In this document: piece by piece, positions 18,801-25,759 of the stretch
How the letters are laid out: each line of letters starts with the position of its first letter
How positions within the stretch are numbered: position 1 is the stretch's first letter
Source of the DNA: G963702155 sp963702155
GTDB lineage: Bacteria; Pseudomonadota; Alphaproteobacteria; Micavibrionales; Micavibrionaceae
DNA: 64,000 bases
Direction: 5' to 3'
Assembly: GCA_963702155.1 (NCBI GenBank)
Contig: OY969717.1
Coordinates: forward strand, 744,001 to 808,000
Program-made: the position numbers and the translations under genes
Notes under the pieces: model-generated
Told to the model about the DNA's origin: nothing
Seen by the model: only the letters and a program-made list of their open reading frames with translations
Databases searched by the model: none

Positions 18801-19276
18801 TGATCAACGCTTTCGGGCAGGTAAATGCACATTTTCAAAACTTGTTTGTGAAGCTTTTTGGCGGTGGCCGCGCTTACTTGGAACTGGTGAATGCAGATGA
18901 TCCATTGGGCGCAGGCCTTGAAATTTATGCAAGCCCGCCTGGAAAAGCGATGCAGTTTTTATCGCTTTTATCTGGAGGTGAGCAGGCGTTGACATCAATC
19001 GCACTTATTTTTGGAATGTTTCTAACAAATCCCTCGCCGATTTGCGTATTGGATGAAATTGATGCGCCGCTAGATGACGCCAATGTCGACCGTGTTTGTA
19101 ATCTTTTAGAAGAAATATCCGCACGCGGCGAAACAAGGTTTTTGATAATAACTCACCATCGCATGACAATGGCACGCATGAATTGCCTGTATGGCGTAAC
19201 CATGGGTGAAAAAGGCGTTTCACAACTTGTTTCTGTTGATATGCAGCAATCATTCGAATTTTTAGATGCGGCATAG
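15806..19276 (+). CDS. smc: Chromosome segregation ATPase SMC
   Basis: An 1156-residue condensin subunit that compacts and separates the chromosome together with ScpA and ScpB. Walker A G-P-N-G-C-G-K-S is at 32-39. Two long coiled coils (about 170-490 and 650-1000) flank a hinge (about 500-640, with G-F-E-K-A-L-S-R-A-L-G-D-A). The signature L-S-G-G-E-Q-A-L is at about 1055, then Walker B C-V-L-D-E-I-D-A-P-L-D-D. Length is normal. atpI starts 6 bases after the stop, so the F0 operon may be read through from smc. Confidence 0.96.
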   Translation: MIQFKELRLQGFKSFVDRAQLHIGPGLNGIVGPNGCGKSNLLESLRWVMGENSAKRMRGGGMEDVIFSGTDKRAARNIAEVSLLLDNQTRTAPAAYNQYDEIEVTRKIERDRGSLYKINGKTVRARDVQMLFADTVTGANSPAMISQGRVAEIINAKPHDRRLILEESAGISGLYARRHEAELRLKAADNNLIRTEDIIGSMETRLSNLKRQARQATKYKNLSAQIRQMEILIAYLEWKSITDRMSETRAVFNAAESTVAEKLGAVTQLTKTQNVQMEDLPALRKQEAEAAARLQTLKLNAKRIEEEAERMKNLINETKDQIEIMTKDKTHEAQTVKETVALLQTLEQEHTALIKLQKTQDGKLKQKEKTRDDLDIKVKAAEEKHTSLMQGVAEHNARKNALEQQIIQNENRLKIAQTRKAKASEDLSETKKLLDDQKQKQTLKNEIKKIDDNIGLLRKKQEQNEHDREDFNQKIASTLQETRDADLLLKNLQTEMSMLTGFIDNDNDRSFQPMIEKVKPDSGFEKALSRALGDALMASLDYDAPMRWVDREYNSALPPLPDKIKSLNEYVKAPDALKLALSQIGVVDDEDLGANLFQSLKSGQSLVSKTGMYWRWDGFIMQADASDRNAQILEQKNKLADLLAKAPAIEKAAEKAKRLYEQTKERANALSQTIKNNQNTLRESEKALRDKQAELSRLEQKYIRHESDMARFKDSANQAQEDIDTLNKSIIEDRERFKVYTHETSDKNIDTANKARVTLQHIRQDYQNATRAFDLHRQEENSRMARLHAIADERVNLKNRSIRAQQRLGDFSEREIILQKKYETLINQPKAFDKNHQNALDILSSVETQRYKAAEQLVNRESEVTETSRALKQAESALGQVREERAAAQATLSGFKERHDIMVQKIKDQFDMEPSYLPQHAAIDMDKQLNDLDGLNAQKEKLIRERDSIGAVNLRADQEAQDLEKEVTAVLHERNDLVQAIDELRTAIAKINKEARERLINAFGQVNAHFQNLFVKLFGGGRAYLELVNADDPLGAGLEIYASPPGKAMQFLSLLSGGEQALTSIALIFGMFLTNPSPICVLDEIDAPLDDANVDRVCNLLEEISARGETRFLIITHHRMTMARMNCLYGVTMGEKGVSQLVSVDMQQSFEFLDAA

Positions 19277-19282
19277 TTTTAT

Positions 19283-19693
19283 ATGAGCAATGACCTCGAT
19301 GAAATGAATAAAAAAATTGCCTCTTTCAAAAACTTGAGAGAAGAACGCGAAGCCAAAAAAAGCAGCGGTATTGCAAATATTCCCACACGTGAAGACAAAA
19401 AAGGAATGCAAGCAGGCGTAGAGTTTGTAGCATCTATTTTTGTACCTACGTTAATAGGCTATGGTATTGATACGTGGCTTGGCACAAAGCCGATTTTCTT
19501 CCTCATTTTCTTTATTCTTGGTGTACTAACTGCATTTTACAGCATTATACGGCTCGGCAATCCTGCAGTAACCAAAAAGAATAAAAGTTATTCTGATAAA
19601 ATAGTACCAAATAAAGACGATTCACGGTTGCATCTTGATAAAAAAAACGCTAATAAAACTTCACAGCGCAGTAAAAGCGATGAAAATCGTTAA
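19283..19693 (+). CDS. atpI: ATP synthase assembly protein AtpI
   Basis: A 136-residue protein with two membrane helices (about 46-62 and 70-91) between charged ends: the AtpI/Gene1 layout. The conserved segment G-Y-G-I-D-T-W-L-G-T-K-P joins the two helices. AtpI assists c-ring assembly and may help magnesium entry. It leads the F0 operon, 39 bases ahead of atpB. The last 40 residues are lysine- and serine-rich and probably disordered, longer than in most relatives. Confidence 0.88.
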   Translation: MSNDLDEMNKKIASFKNLREEREAKKSSGIANIPTREDKKGMQAGVEFVASIFVPTLIGYGIDTWLGTKPIFFLIFFILGVLTAFYSIIRLGNPAVTKKNKSYSDKIVPNKDDSRLHLDKKNANKTSQRSKSDENR

Positions 19694-19732
19694 GACATAA
19701 AACGAATTTGATATTTGATTTCAGGAGTTACC

Positions 19733-20485
19733 GTGGCTGATAATAACCCGGTTAAACAATTTATTATTAAACCTATAGTCGAGCTGGAGCTTGGCGGTGT
19801 TGATATTTCATTTACAAATTCTTCTTTGTGGATGTTTATTGCAGCTGTTACATCTGTAACCTTGCTATCCATGGCATTTCGAAACGCTTCTATGGTACCT
19901 ACAAGGTTTCAGGCATTCGGAGAAATTTTTTACGAATTTATTGCAAACATGGTGCGGGAAAGTATCGGATCACGCGGACGTGAGTATTTTCCTTTTGTTT
20001 TTACAATTTTTGTCGTTGTTCTATTCGGTAATGTTCTGGGTCTAATCCCTTACTCTTTCACTTATACCAGCCACCTTGTTGTTACTGGCGCTTTGGCTGT
20101 GCTTGTTACATTAGTCGTGCTTATATTTGGATTTGCTAAAAACGGTATGCAGTTTATGACGCTTTTTGTACCATCCGGCACACCATTCTGGCTCGCTTTG
20201 ATTGTATTCCCATTAGAGGTTATTTCATTTTTTATTCGCCCCCTAACCCTTTCCTTGCGTCTATTCGCAAACATGATGGCGGGGCATTTGGTCTTAAAAG
20301 TATTTGCCGGCTTTGGTATCATGATGATGGGTGCCGGCGGCTGGGTCATGGCTTTAACAATTGGCCCTGTTCTACTCAATGCTTGCCTGTATGGTCTTGA
20401 ACTTATTGTCGCATTGGTACATGCATATATATTCACAATTTTAACATGTATTTATTTGAAGGATACCGTTGATCTGGCGCACTAG
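19733..20485 (+). CDS. atpB: ATP synthase F0 subunit a
   Basis: A 250-residue membrane protein forming the proton half-channels. I chose GTG at 19733, preceded by AGGAG at 19723-19727; the longer frame starts with TTG at 19715 inside that site. The key arginine lies in L-S-L-R-L-F-A-N-M-M-A-G-H in the fifth helix. Five to six membrane helices are visible. It is followed by atpE after 63 bases. The F1 genes are not in the window, consistent with the split atp operons of alphaproteobacteria. Confidence 0.95.
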   Translation: MADNNPVKQFIIKPIVELELGGVDISFTNSSLWMFIAAVTSVTLLSMAFRNASMVPTRFQAFGEIFYEFIANMVRESIGSRGREYFPFVFTIFVVVLFGNVLGLIPYSFTYTSHLVVTGALAVLVTLVVLIFGFAKNGMQFMTLFVPSGTPFWLALIVFPLEVISFFIRPLTLSLRLFANMMAGHLVLKVFAGFGIMMMGAGGWVMALTIGPVLLNACLYGLELIVALVHAYIFTILTCIYLKDTVDLAH

Positions 20486-20548
20486 AAACAGCCGGATTAT
20501 CGGGTACGTTAAACCACTATTTAAACTAAACTAAAGGAAGAAAAAAAC

Positions 20549-20773
20549 ATGGAACCAGAATCCGTTAAAGTATTGGCAGCAGCGTTAGCGCTTCTCCCCT
20601 TAATCGCAGTTGCAATGTCATTGGGGCGCATCTTCTCAACTTACTATGAGTCAGTAAGCCGCAACCCTAGCGCCGCAGAATTCATGGATAAGAAATTTAA
20701 CATTGCATTCGCAATGACAGAAGCCATTGGTATTTTTGCGCTTCTCGTATCATTGTTGATCTTGTTAGGCTAA
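20549..20773 (+). CDS. atpE: ATP synthase F0 subunit c
   Basis: A 74-residue hairpin of two membrane helices joined by the polar loop S-R-N-P-S-A. The ion-binding carboxylate is E58 in A-M-T-E-A-I-G-I-F. No sodium-binding signature (Q-x-x-E with ET) is seen in helix one or two, so protons are the likely ion. Preceded by an AAAGGAAGAAA ribosome-binding site, fitting the high output needed for a ring of about ten or more copies. A large mRNA hairpin follows at 20857-20891. Confidence 0.95.
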   Translation: MEPESVKVLAAALALLPLIAVAMSLGRIFSTYYESVSRNPSAAEFMDKKFNIAFAMTEAIGIFALLVSLLILLG

Positions 20774-20856
20774 TACTTAAAAGCCTTTTGCGGTCATAAA
20801 TATCGTAAGAAGGTCGGTTTTACTATACCGGATTCTTCATATGAAAATAAAAGCAC

Positions 20857-20891
20857 GTGTGGACGTTTTAAAATATTTTCTTCGTCCGCAC
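20857..20891 (+). promoter_or_regulatory. Intercistronic hairpin between atpE and atpF'
   Basis: GTGTGGACG (20857-20865) pairs with CGTCCGCAC (20883-20891), nine pairs with one G-U and a 17-base AT-rich loop. No immediate T run, so it is more likely to block 3'-end decay or thin out downstream transcription than to terminate fully. This would help make more c than b/b' subunits. Confidence 0.45.
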
Positions 20892-20925
20892 ATTCAATTG
20901 TCAATTTTTTAAAAAAGTAATCATA

Positions 20926-21873
20926 ATGACATCTTGGTTTTTACCTTTTAAAAGACTTTTATTTCTAGCCGTATTTATAACGGCCAGCTTATCTTTTAGC
21001 AATCCTACCCTTGCACAAAATAGTGATCTACAAAATGATAATACTACTATTCAAACTCCTGATACTTTAAATGCGGTTGATCCCCAAGGATATATTACAA
21101 ACTCTATTTCCCCCGCTGCCGGATCGAGTAATAGCGAACTTTCCGGTGAACCAACGCCAACTGGGGATATAGATTTTGAACCTGACACAACGATCGAGAA
21201 TTTTTACGAAGCCATTACGCCTTTAACAGATCTTCCCCCATCTGCAAAGGATATAGATGGTGAAGATAACGATTATAACGGTGACTTTACAACCCAAGAT
21301 GCGCTGGAAAATATGAGCGTTGATGGCGTTTATGCAGAAAATGCAAAAGATAGTGGCGAGAAAAAAGGATTGCCTCAATTTGATCCTTCAAGTTTTCCAA
21401 GTCAGATTTTCTGGCTCGCTATTATGTTTGTTTCCCTTTATCTCGTATTTTCTAAAAAAACGCTACCGCACGCCTCTTCCGTATTAGAAAATCGGCGGTC
21501 TCATATTCAAGATAATCTTGACAATGCACAGTCTCTAAGGGATCAGGCCGAAACCGTGAAAGCAGAGTACGAATCAATGATGTCAGAAGCCTATGAAAAA
21601 AGCTCTAGCTTGTTTAAAGAAATCGATCAAGATATAAAGACGACAACTGCGGCACGCATAAATGCGATTAATGAAAAATCTTTAAAAGAAATTACCGAGA
21701 AAGAGGCCAATGTTGAACGCGCCAAAACAGAAGCTTTGAAAGATATGGATCAAGTTGCAGCAGAAATCGCCGCGCGCGCTGCTGAAATGCTGGTCGGCTT
21801 AACAACAAAAACAGAAGATGCTCAAAAAATTATTGCAAACTTGAATGAGCCTGCAGATAAACAGGCTGCTTAA
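20926..21873 (+). CDS. atpF': ATP synthase F0 subunit b' with long N-terminal extension
   Basis: A 315-residue peripheral-stalk subunit. A signal-like hydrophobic stretch (about 10-26) ending T-L-A-Q is followed by about 110 acidic, Ser/Thr-rich residues. The normal b' part starts near 150 with L-P-Q-F-D-P-S-S-F-P-S-Q-I-F-W and a membrane helix, then a long charged coiled coil to the end. Usual b' length is about 160-200, so the extension is large; its predicted place is the periplasm if the signal is used. It pairs with the b subunit 54 bases downstream, as in alphaproteobacteria and chloroplasts. Confidence 0.88.
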   Translation: MTSWFLPFKRLLFLAVFITASLSFSNPTLAQNSDLQNDNTTIQTPDTLNAVDPQGYITNSISPAAGSSNSELSGEPTPTGDIDFEPDTTIENFYEAITPLTDLPPSAKDIDGEDNDYNGDFTTQDALENMSVDGVYAENAKDSGEKKGLPQFDPSSFPSQIFWLAIMFVSLYLVFSKKTLPHASSVLENRRSHIQDNLDNAQSLRDQAETVKAEYESMMSEAYEKSSSLFKEIDQDIKTTTAARINAINEKSLKEITEKEANVERAKTEALKDMDQVAAEIAARAAEMLVGLTTKTEDAQKIIANLNEPADKQAA

Positions 21874-21927
21874 GTTTTAAATTGTAATTTTGAGTCAATA
21901 AAAAAGTTATAAAAGGTTACATTTTAT

Positions 21928-22434
21928 ATGTTAGATGCACTCCGAAATGATTCAAATATATGGTTGGCTTTTTCTTTTATTCTTTTTGTATATGCTCTTT
22001 ACAAATTGGCATGGCCATTAATTATTGCATCTTTAGATGCGCGTATCGAAACAATTAAAAGCGATATAAAAACTGCAGAAAACCTTCGTGTAGAAGCACA
22101 AGAGCTTTTGGCACAATACCAACGTAAACATCGTGATTCAGTCGAACAAGCCAACAAAATCCGCCGCGAGGCCGAAGAACATGCCGCAAAAATTCGAGAG
22201 CACGCCGAAACCGAGTTGGATCACATGATCGAACGCCGTGAAAAACAACTTAAAATGCGTTTGGCGCGTATCGAAGCCGAGGCCACAGCACAAATTCAAG
22301 GCTATGCCGCAGATTTAGCCGTTCAGGCAACGCGTGAAATTATAAAAGAAAATATGGATAAAAAACGTACCGAAGCAATTGCGAGCCAATCGATTGACGG
22401 CCTTCAAGATAATCTATGTAAAAGAACAGCATAA
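21928..22434 (+). CDS. atpF: ATP synthase F0 subunit b
   Basis: A 168-residue stalk subunit: a single membrane helix (about 9-31, W-L-A-F-S-F-I-L-F-V-Y-A-L) then a continuous charged helix rich in Glu, Ala and Arg (R-R-E-A-E-E-H-A-A-K-I-R-E-H). This is the standard b subunit and ends the F0 operon. About 140 bases of AT-rich DNA separate it from the proA start that I prefer. Confidence 0.92.
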   Translation: MLDALRNDSNIWLAFSFILFVYALYKLAWPLIIASLDARIETIKSDIKTAENLRVEAQELLAQYQRKHRDSVEQANKIRREAEEHAAKIREHAETELDHMIERREKQLKMRLARIEAEATAQIQGYAADLAVQATREIIKENMDKKRTEAIASQSIDGLQDNLCKRTA

Positions 22435-22576
22435 ATAATATTGCGAAATATTTTTAGAGCGCAATAAGCAAAAATAAAATACGCTATAAATTTAGTAGAT
22501 TATGAATATGAGGCTATCATTTCATAATAAAAAATGTCTCAATAAAATTTTGACGCTTAATTTTAAAGGTTCTTTT

Positions 22577-23890
22577 ATGATGTCCGCTTCTACTTTAATG
22601 CATTCTCAAAATAAAACTTCAGATAACAATCACACACCTGATCAGATTATTTCAAACCTGGGTGTGCAATCTAAAAATGCCTTGCATGCGCTTCGTGATG
22701 TCGATTCTGATACAATATCTAACGCATTAAAAAATATTGCCGATGCAGTTATAAAATCCAAGCATTCTATTCTCGATGCAAATGAAAAAGATATGAGCGC
22801 TGCCAAAAAAAAAGGATTAAGCGAGGCTCTACTCGATCGCTTAAAACTTAATACCCCCCGACTTGAAGCTATGGCAGAAGGCGTGCGCGCTATTGCAAAT
22901 ATGGATGATCCCGCTGGACGTGTGTTGTGGGAGACAATGCGCCCGAATGGCTTGAAAATTAAACGCATTGCTGTACCCATTGGCGTTTTAGGCATGATTT
23001 ATAAATCGCGACCAAATGTAACTGTAGACGCCGCCGCTCTTTGTTTAAAGTCACGCAATGCTGTGATTCTACGCGGCGGCTCCGAAAGCTTTAATAGCGC
23101 GCAAATGCTACATCAAATCATTAAACAAAGCCTATTACAAAGTGGGCTTCCAGAAGCCGCGATCAGCATGGTACCAAATGCAGATCGGGATTTAGTTGGT
23201 GCAATGCTAAAAGCAGATCATGTTATTGATGTTATGATCCCGCGCGGCGGTCGTAAACTTATTGAACGCGTCATGGCAGAGGCACGCATGCCTGTTTTCA
23301 GCCACTTAGAAGGTTTATGTCATATTTATATTCATGAGAGCGCAAATGAAGATATTGCACATGATGTCACAGTAAATGCAAAATTACGCCGCACAGGGGT
23401 TTGCGGTTCTCTCGAAACCTTGCTTTTGGATCAAAACCTGCCCTCTAATATTATAAGCCATGTTTTAAAATCATTGCTGGATCAGGGCTGCGAAATTGTG
23501 GGAGATGATAAAACACAAAGTTTTGACAAGCGCATTAAAAAAGCAAAAGACCAAGATTGGCGAACAGAATACCTTGATAAAAAATTGAGCGTAAAATTTG
23601 TAGAAGGTGTTGATCAGGCCGTCCAACACATTAACTACTTTGGATCACACCATACAGATAGTATTTTGTGTGAAGATAAAGATACTGCCGATTACTTTCT
23701 AAAACATGTCGATAGCGGTATCGTGATACACAACGCATCAACACAATTTGCAGATGGCGGCGAATTCGGCATGGGCGCAGAAATCGGCATTGCTACAGGT
23801 AAATTACATGCACGTGGTCCTGTAGGTTTAGAGCAGTTATGCTCTTATAAATATATAGTAGAAGGCAGCGGGCAAATACGCCCCTCATAG
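22577..23890 (+). CDS. proA: Gamma-glutamyl phosphate reductase
   Basis: A 437-residue NADPH-dependent enzyme making glutamate semialdehyde, the second step of proline synthesis after ProB. I chose ATG at 22577, preceded by AAAGG at 22565-22569, rather than the upstream ATG at 22502, which adds an odd basic peptide. Seen: the I-G-V-L-G-M-I-Y-K-S-R-P-N-V-T cofactor motif, and catalytic Cys in R-R-T-G-V-C-G-S-L-E-T-L. It heads a block (nadD, rsfS, rlmH, envC-like, ctpA, divD, rppH) with conserved order in alphaproteobacteria. Confidence 0.95.
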   Translation: MMSASTLMHSQNKTSDNNHTPDQIISNLGVQSKNALHALRDVDSDTISNALKNIADAVIKSKHSILDANEKDMSAAKKKGLSEALLDRLKLNTPRLEAMAEGVRAIANMDDPAGRVLWETMRPNGLKIKRIAVPIGVLGMIYKSRPNVTVDAAALCLKSRNAVILRGGSESFNSAQMLHQIIKQSLLQSGLPEAAISMVPNADRDLVGAMLKADHVIDVMIPRGGRKLIERVMAEARMPVFSHLEGLCHIYIHESANEDIAHDVTVNAKLRRTGVCGSLETLLLDQNLPSNIISHVLKSLLDQGCEIVGDDKTQSFDKRIKKAKDQDWRTEYLDKKLSVKFVEGVDQAVQHINYFGSHHTDSILCEDKDTADYFLKHVDSGIVIHNASTQFADGGEFGMGAEIGIATGKLHARGPVGLEQLCSYKYIVEGSGQIRPS

Positions 23891-23909
23891 TTTTTATTAA
23901 GGATGCCCC

Positions 23910-24536
23910 TTGCTACAATTTTTTTCAAAACCGCATATCCTGGACGCGGCAAGATGGAAGAATATGCGTGTAGGTTTGCTCGGTGGATCATTTAATCCTC
24001 CACACGAAGGCCACGTACATATTTCCTTAGCAGCTATGAAAGCTCTAGAGCTTGATTTTGTATGGTGGCTAGTAAGCCCTCAAAACCCCTTAAAAGAAAA
24101 CGCTCCCCTGCCTCTTGATGAACGCATGAATCTCTCAAGAAAACTTACCACTCATCCTCGTATATTAGTTTCAGATATAGAGCGTGACTTTGGAACACAG
24201 ATAACATTCGAAACCATTCGCAAAATCAAAATTTATTTCCCGCATACAGAATTTGTGTGGATTAGTGGCATGGATAACGCCCATAGCTTGCATGAATGGA
24301 ACCATTGGCAACGTTTGCTAAAAGAAATTTGCATGGTACATTTGTCACGCTCTCCGGCAAAATCTTTGGTACAAAATAGCCCAATTAAAAACTATAAACG
24401 CCAAACTCATCGTTTTATAAGCAGGGGGGGAAGGCTCCCTTTAGAACCGTCAACAACTTATTGGCTTTTGCAAAAAAAAATGGTGAATATTTCGTCTACA
24501 GAGATACGGAATAAAAATTCGAAAACAAATATTTGA
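23910..24536 (+). CDS. nadD: Nicotinate-nucleotide adenylyltransferase
   Basis: A 208-residue enzyme joining nicotinate mononucleotide and ATP to deamido-NAD. The N-terminal nucleotide-binding motif is G-G-S-F-N-P-P-H-E-G-H, and the C-terminal S-S-T-E-I-R-N motif is present, both diagnostic. The frame opens with TTG at 23910, with AAGGA 6 bases upstream; ATG at 23964 (M-R-V-G-L-L-G-G) is the alternative. I prefer TTG because R-W ahead of the core is common in alphaproteobacterial NadD. It lies 19 bases after proA. Confidence 0.93.
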   Translation: MLQFFSKPHILDAARWKNMRVGLLGGSFNPPHEGHVHISLAAMKALELDFVWWLVSPQNPLKENAPLPLDERMNLSRKLTTHPRILVSDIERDFGTQITFETIRKIKIYFPHTEFVWISGMDNAHSLHEWNHWQRLLKEICMVHLSRSPAKSLVQNSPIKNYKRQTHRFISRGGRLPLEPSTTYWLLQKKMVNISSTEIRNKNSKTNI

Positions 24537-24614
24537 ATTCACTTATGTGTGCATTAGTGTGCGTTGCATCATAGATAAAGTTGAATTATGTAGACTCTTA
24601 TAAGCTTTAAAATA

Positions 24615-24760
24615 TATAATAGTATTATGAGTTTGATACAAAACATGATTGATCAGACAAAGTATTGTGAGGTTTGCTTTGCATAGCGCAAGAAACTTAC
24701 ATAGCTTTACTTTAAAAGGTTTTAGCCTATATCGCTGAACAATTGTGTTCGGCGTTTTTT
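24615..24760 (+). ncRNA. Candidate small RNA or leader with 19-codon leaderless ORF
   Basis: The 267-base nadD-rsfS gap has TATAAT at 24615-24620 with a weak -35 (TAGACT, 24591-24596, 18-base spacing), and a strong terminator at 24733-24760, giving a transcript of about 134 nt. An ATG at 24627, just where transcription should begin, opens a 19-residue frame ending at 24686 with C-E-V-C near its end and no ribosome-binding site. It may be a small RNA, a leaderless peptide, or an attenuator before rsfS. It lacks the SRP-RNA and tmRNA signature sequences. Confidence 0.35.
24733..24760 (+). terminator. Rho-independent terminator upstream of rsfS
   Basis: CGCTGAAC (24733-24740) pairs with GTTCGGCG (24747-24754), eight pairs with one G-U, a six-base loop and then six T. 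It lies 48 bases before the rsfS start, so rsfS is either behind an attenuator or has a start site within those 48 bases. Confidence 0.8.
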
Positions 24761-24808
24761 ATGCCTTTAACTTTGAACAACAGTAATATTTGAAAGGAGG
24801 CTATTGCC

Positions 24809-25201
24809 ATTCCAATTTATACAGAAAAAACAGCGCTTGATCAAAAAACGCTCAAAGATCTTATTGAAACATCATTAGATGATGATAAGGCAACGGATAT
24901 TGTAACGATTGCACTTGATGAAAGCATGGCGCTTGCCGATTATATGATTGTCGCGAGCGGAACATCCTCCCGCCATGTACAGGCTTTGGCAGAAAAAGTT
25001 AAACATAAACTTGAAATGAAGGGCATCAAAGGCGTTGTGATCGAGGGTATCCCCCAATGTGACTGGGTTGCTATTGATGCAGGGGATGTCATAGTGCATC
25101 TTTTCAGACCAGAAGTGCGTGAGTTCTATAATATCGAAAAAATGTGGACTAACTTTAAACCTGTTTCGGGCACGAGCAGTTCTGCACACTTACAAGCCTG
25201 A
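24809..25201 (+). CDS. rsfS: Ribosome silencing factor RsfS, probable ATT start
   Basis: A 130-residue RsfS/YbeB protein that binds uL14 and blocks subunit joining in poor growth. The frame is open from after the TGA at 24791-24793, but the first standard start in it is ATG at 24926, which would delete the conserved opening of the domain (D-D-D-K-A-T-D-I-V). A strong AAAGGAGG (24793-24800) lies 8 bases before ATT at 24809; ATT at 24803 is only 2 bases away and less likely. Conserved Y-M-I-V-A-S-G-T-S-S-R-H-V and W-V-A-I-D-A-G-D-V-I-V-H-L-F are present. AUU starts, as in infC, are inefficient, and IF3 discriminates against them. Confidence 0.88.
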   Translation: MPIYTEKTALDQKTLKDLIETSLDDDKATDIVTIALDESMALADYMIVASGTSSRHVQALAEKVKHKLEMKGIKGVVIEGIPQCDWVAIDAGDVIVHLFRPEVREFYNIEKMWTNFKPVSGTSSSAHLQA

Positions 25202-25298
25202 TAGAGTTTTTTTAAACGCCTCAAAAAATGAATGGTATTTTGTTAAAAATTCATTCTCCCTCTTATAATATGCAACACATCATGCTTTAATATAAAAC

Positions 25299-25757
25299 AT
25301 GTTCAGATTAGATATTATTGCCGTTGGCCGGCTCAAAAAAGGCGCTCTTCATGATTTATTCCAAGACTATGCCAAGCGCATAAAATGGCATCTAAACTTG
25401 CGCGAAGTAGAAAGCAAGCATCGTGATCCTGTTGCAGTTCAGGCGGATGAAAATCGTCAGATTTTAAGTACCCTTGATGATAATGCTTTTGTTATTGTAC
25501 TGGATGAAAAGGGTAATGGCCTCAGAAGTCTGGATTTTGCAAAAACTTTAGAACAATTTCAAAACACCGGCGAAACACATATTCAATTTGTTATTGGTGG
25601 AGCAGATGGTTTAACCGAAGATGTGCGCGGACGGGCCAATATGCTCCTAAGCTTCGGACAGCAAACATGGCCGCATATGATGGCACGTGTAATGTTGATA
25701 GAGCAAGTTTATCGCGCCCAGCAAATTATGGCTGGCCACCCCTATCATCGAGAGTAA
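25299..25757 (+). CDS. rlmH: 23S rRNA pseudouridine-1915 N3-methyltransferase
   Basis: A 152-residue SPOUT methyltransferase acting on 70S ribosomes at position 1915 of 23S rRNA. Seen: V-L-D-E-K-G near residue 68, the knot segment F-V-I-G-G-A-D-G-L near 97, and the end R-V-M-L-I-E-Q-V-Y-R-A-Q-Q-I-M-A-G-H-P-Y-H-R. Length is standard. It follows rsfS, another ribosome gene, and its stop is 2 bases from the next start. Confidence 0.95.
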   Translation: MFRLDIIAVGRLKKGALHDLFQDYAKRIKWHLNLREVESKHRDPVAVQADENRQILSTLDDNAFVIVLDEKGNGLRSLDFAKTLEQFQNTGETHIQFVIGGADGLTEDVRGRANMLLSFGQQTWPHMMARVMLIEQVYRAQQIMAGHPYHRE

Positions 25758-25759
25758 AT

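Noticed and set aside
24537..24802. SRP RNA, RNase P RNA or tmRNA in the nadD-rsfS gap
   Set aside because: None of the signature sequences (for example the SRP apical loop) is present; only a possible leader or small RNA remains.
25667..25759. Longer start for the EnvC-like gene
   Set aside because: It overlaps rlmH by 90 bases and would mask a clear signal peptide that begins at 25760.
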